Source: Bradysia coprophila (taxonomy: Eukaryota > Arthropoda > Insecta > Diptera > Sciaridae). Taken from it: a DNA stretch of 64,000 bases. The position numbers and the translations under genes are program-made. Under the pieces are notes generated by a model that worked only from the letters and a program-made list of their open reading frames with translations, had not been told where the DNA came from and did not search any database. Positions 60,929-64,000 of the stretch are shown here, piece by piece (position 1 is the stretch's first letter; every line of letters begins with the position of its first letter). The stretch spans positions 496,001 to 560,000 of the forward strand of contig NW_023503608.1 of NCBI RefSeq assembly GCF_014529535.1, read 5' to 3'.

Positions 60929-61886
60929 AAAAGGAACCCAAAGGCTTAAAATGGGCAGAGGTTATTATCGGATTCATGATATAGATTTTACTCTATATTC
61001 TTACTTCTTCTATTTTATTCCAGTATATCAAGTGAAAAACGATTGAATCGAGTTTAGTTGACACTTCTCTGATTTTCTGTTCTCTCTCTACTAGTGTGTT
61101 CAACTCTAAAGTTTTGTAGTAATTCAAATACTGCAAGATATTTGGAAAATTCTGTCAACGTCTTTTCTTTCGAGAGATTATAAATAAAACTCATTTAATC
61201 GTGCAATTCGTTTGACTTCTAATCGAATTTTGAACGAAAGGTCTGATATCTTTCGTATCTTTGAACATATTGTCTTTCTCATTTTTCTTGACTAGTCCGT
61301 GTCTTCATTGTTGTTAAAGACAAAGTTTTGATCAAATTGACGTATACATAGAATTTACTCGTACTTAGATTAGAAAGATGAATTTTAAAAATAAGTCAAA
61401 ATTTATAATGTTCAGACAAAACTTTAGAGATTTATGGTAGACTTTGTGAGAAAACATGTGCTGTAATAAATTTACTATATTAAATATTACCCAATAATTA
61501 TACATACTTAACGTTGTACATTCAAATAAATTATGAAACGTAGTCATACAATTTATTTAAATAAAAAATTTCGTCAAAAAATATTTCCATTTTACTGAAA
61601 TAACTTTTTCTTGAAAAATATTCAAAATATATTCGCGCTCAAAAGATACGCTCACTTTATGAACATGAGTGAAGTTCAACTATCAACAACTAGAGCGGTT
61701 CTAGAGGTTGACATTGACAAACCGGTATATACGGGCAGAGAGATGCTAAGATGACGGCTGGGACGTCATATTAAAATCTCTCTACATACGGGTCTCATTT
61801 GTCACATATAAAAACAAAAATGAAACCACTGAAACCTAAATTGATTCATTCAACCATTTCGACTGGTTCGCATAAGCAGAGCCAAT

Positions 61887-62586
61887 CAATGACATAATAG
61901 TGGGATAGACAGGCCTTCTATGTAAATATTTTGTTCTAGCGGTGAAGCAAAAGCAAATACGAAATATTCAAGTGTGTGTGTGAGTACCTTAAATTTATGG
62001 TACTTACGTATTTTCGTACTTATTTTGAAATGTAGGCGCGAAGGAAATTTACATTTTCACTCTTTCTTCGAAATTGGTTTAAAGCATTTCTATCTTTCAA
62101 AATTAAATATTTATCGAACTGAAATTTATATTTCATGTAAACAATCTCTCATTGTCCTAAAAATTGAACTAATTTTGTGATTTTCTCCTTTTCGATCGAA
62201 TGATTTTCTTTATTACAAATCTTGACGATCGGAGAATTCAATCAGTTGGCTGAATTTATAAACTTTCACGGTCACTATAGTCACGCATAATAAAAGTGCT
62301 AGCATCGTCAATATTAAAATTTCGGGACATTTCTTTTCAAAAATTATAAAATGTGTCAGAAAATGTGTGTAATTAGATAGTGAACAGTTTATGTGTAAGT
62401 GATAGTAGCAGCTATCGTTGAAAGTGGTAAAAATTGATTTCGAAAAGTTTACAACAGTTTCACCGACTTGTCAAAATTAATTGGCATTTGTAAGTGTGTG
62501 TGCCTCAAATGTATATTACACAGAGCTTATTTTTGCTTCACGATTTCGTCTACGTAATTCCTGTCTATCCCACTATTATGTCATTG
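61887..62586. mobile_element. Non-autonomous hAT-type element (700 bp)
   Basis: Perfect 27-bp terminal inverted repeats, 61887-61913 and 62560-62586, starting CAATGACATAATAGTGGG (fits YARNG). They are flanked by identical 8-bp target duplications GAGCCAAT at 61879-61886 and 62587-62594. Internal sequence is AT-rich with no transposase ORF. Perfect ends and duplication suggest a recent insertion. Confidence 0.85.
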
Positions 62587-62777
62587 GAGCCAATCACTGA
62601 ATCGATGAACTATTGCACAATATCTGTACAAAAGTGAAGCGTGGGATAGTCGAAGCATAGTGCATTACTGTACTATTACTAGACTCTATTTGCTAAACGT
62701 TTGAAGCGATTGTTTCGAAGTAAGCATTAAACGTTTAAATCGTCATAGATAAGGGAGTAACAAGACATATTCAACAG

Positions 62778-64000
62778 ATGGCCATAACAACTACAGACAA
62801 AACCTATGTCGCTGCTGTTGGGCGAGTGGCTTATATTGGCAGCCTTTTCAACTGCAGGACAAATAGCTTCTTAAATTTCAGACTGTTTTCCAAGCCATTG
62901 GATGAACAAATCATAGAAACAACAGACAACTGGCATTCTAACATCGAGATGACCAAGACCAACAGCTTCAATGAGAAATTTGACATGCTCAGCATCGCTG
63001 CTGAGCTTAGACTGAGCATCTTGTGCGGTTTAATTGAAGTCGGTGGCAGTGGCCGCTTCCTGAAAGACGTTAAGAAGAGTGCTCGAGCAACAAAGGCAAG
63101 TTTAGTCTATTCCGCCACAACGAAGTACGATGAGATCAACATCATTGACGAGCGTGTCAAAAAGTGCATCAACTATAATATGTTGAGCAGCACGGATGCA
63201 ACTCATGTTGTAATTGGAATCAGTTGGGGTGGAAACGTAATCATTTCGGTCGAAGATAGCAATTCTGAAGGAAAAGAAAAGCAAACCATCGAAGGCAATA
63301 TGCAAGCGGCCGTTAAGAAATTTAGAGACTCATTTGAAGTGAATGGCAGCGGTTCGGTGAACATTGACGAATCAGTGGTGGAAGAAATGACAAATTTCAA
63401 ATTCGAGCTCTTTGGAGACCTGTTGAATGACACCAATCCTCAAACTATTGCTGAAGCTCTTGAAATTATCCGGCTCGCACCCACGAGTATTAAACAAGCT
63501 AACAACGGAAGAGGAAAAGCAGTGGCATACACTCTCGTTCCAATTCAAAAATTGAGAGACATTTTGCACATAGACCGCGATGTTAGTGAGGTTATAAATC
63601 ATATTAGCAGTGAAACTATTCGGAAAGTGGTTTCGTTATTCGACGACATGAACATTGCTGAACAGAAGTTGAACGACTTGGTGAATGATGTGAATAGCTT
63701 TGCCGTCTATATTGATCCAATTCAGCTTGAACAATTGAATGAACTGCAAAATAACTACGAGTTCTTTCAACATAATATCCGCGATAAACTAGCAAAGCTT
63801 CTGAACACATCAGTTGAGGTGAAAGACATCGTATCACTCGTAGAACAAACGGTCAACAAAGCAAAAAGTGATGATCTCTCTCCAAAGCGAATCGAAGCTC
63901 GTGTGCGTCAGTTGTACGTTTTGTATCGGGAAATTGACTTTGTCAGGAATTTGATGGGACAGAATGTTGAAATGCTGGACGTGAAAACTGATTTTAAATG
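62778..64000 (+). CDS. Stonustoxin/verrucotoxin (SNTX)-like protein, 5' part
   Basis: Homologue of the SNTX family, whose fish members are pore-forming venom subunits with a MACPF/CDC-like N-terminal domain. Non-venom homologues are widespread, so no toxicity is implied. The ORF starts with ATGGCC at 62778 and stays open for 407 codons to the window edge, so the 3' end is missing and no intron is seen. Family features: near the N-terminus an LG-like VGRVAYIGSLFNCRTNSF segment, then an EVGGSGRFL motif, a repeated Lys/Ala-rich strand region, ATHVVIGISWGG, and further on a FELFGDLL segment followed by an AYTLVPIQKL motif. Later residues are helical (about 270-400), matching the family's FAT-like/thioredoxin-linker region. 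No signal peptide is apparent. An hAT-type element lies just upstream. Confidence 0.75.
   Translation, partial: MAITTTDKTYVAAVGRVAYIGSLFNCRTNSFLNFRLFSKPLDEQIIETTDNWHSNIEMTKTNSFNEKFDMLSIAAELRLSILCGLIEVGGSGRFLKDVKKSARATKASLVYSATTKYDEINIIDERVKKCINYNMLSSTDATHVVIGISWGGNVIISVEDSNSEGKEKQTIEGNMQAAVKKFRDSFEVNGSGSVNIDESVVEEMTNFKFELFGDLLNDTNPQTIAEALEIIRLAPTSIKQANNGRGKAVAYTLVPIQKLRDILHIDRDVSEVINHISSETIRKVVSLFDDMNIAEQKLNDLVNDVNSFAVYIDPIQLEQLNELQNNYEFFQHNIRDKLAKLLNTSVEVKDIVSLVEQTVNKAKSDDLSPKRIEARVRQLYVLYREIDFVRNLMGQNVEMLDVKTDFK

Larger units (their letters stand above)
60765..62777. other. Spacer between the CCDC102-like and SNTX-like genes
   Basis: It holds the 3' UTR and poly(A) signal of the CCDC102-like gene, AT-rich sequence with a small hairpin near 61720-61790, and the hAT-type element 61887-62586. 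The element ends 191 bp before the SNTX-like start codon. No other coding exon was recognised. Confidence 0.5.

Overview
The window looks like nuclear DNA of an insect, most likely a dipteran. That placement is an inference: the proteins recall fly families, introns are short (about 57-81 nt) with GT...AG borders, spacers are very AT-rich, and MITE-like palindromes are scattered through it. No bacterial, organellar or viral gene block was seen. Multi-exon models were built by hand from ORF segments, splice dinucleotides and codon phase. In each model except the last exon of the CCDC102-like gene, the phases close and the total coding length divides by three.

Layout. 1-1893 (+) is the 3' half of a puromycin-sensitive aminopeptidase. 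2438-3385 (-) is a four-exon GNAT acetyltransferase. 5541-7220 (+) is a zinc-ribbon plus short-chain dehydrogenase-like protein. 7636-8901 (+) is an intact-looking cGAS-like receptor (Mab-21/cGLR nucleotidyltransferase). 9173-10305 (-) is a RING-coiled-coil-SPRY E3 ligase candidate lying tail-to-tail with it. 11437-17046 (-) is a complete 19-exon Mediator subunit 14 gene. 17.3-28 kb is an AT-rich repeat-bearing region. 28763-49312 (-) is a homeodomain-interacting protein kinase (HIPK) gene with four introns over 1.6 kb. 53048-54455 (+) is a secreted GH18 chitinase-like protein with a TATA/Inr promoter. 55801-60764 (+) is a CCDC102-like coiled-coil gene whose last exon is uncertain. 62778-64000 (+) is the start of a stonustoxin/verrucotoxin-like (SNTX) family protein that runs off the window.

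Most neighbours look like unrelated single genes. The pair worth attention is the cGAS-like receptor and the RING-SPRY ligase, 271 bp apart with a MITE between them. Both belong to families used in innate immunity, but a functional link is only inferred.

The mobile DNA is unusually legible. Two non-autonomous hAT-type elements have terminal inverted repeats and 8-bp target duplications (59330-60178 and 61887-62586). A MITE family has four copies (near 9.0, 48.2, 54.9 and 55.0 kb), and there are several long fold-back palindromes (17306-17417, 17431-17629, 27550-27751, 41967-42111).
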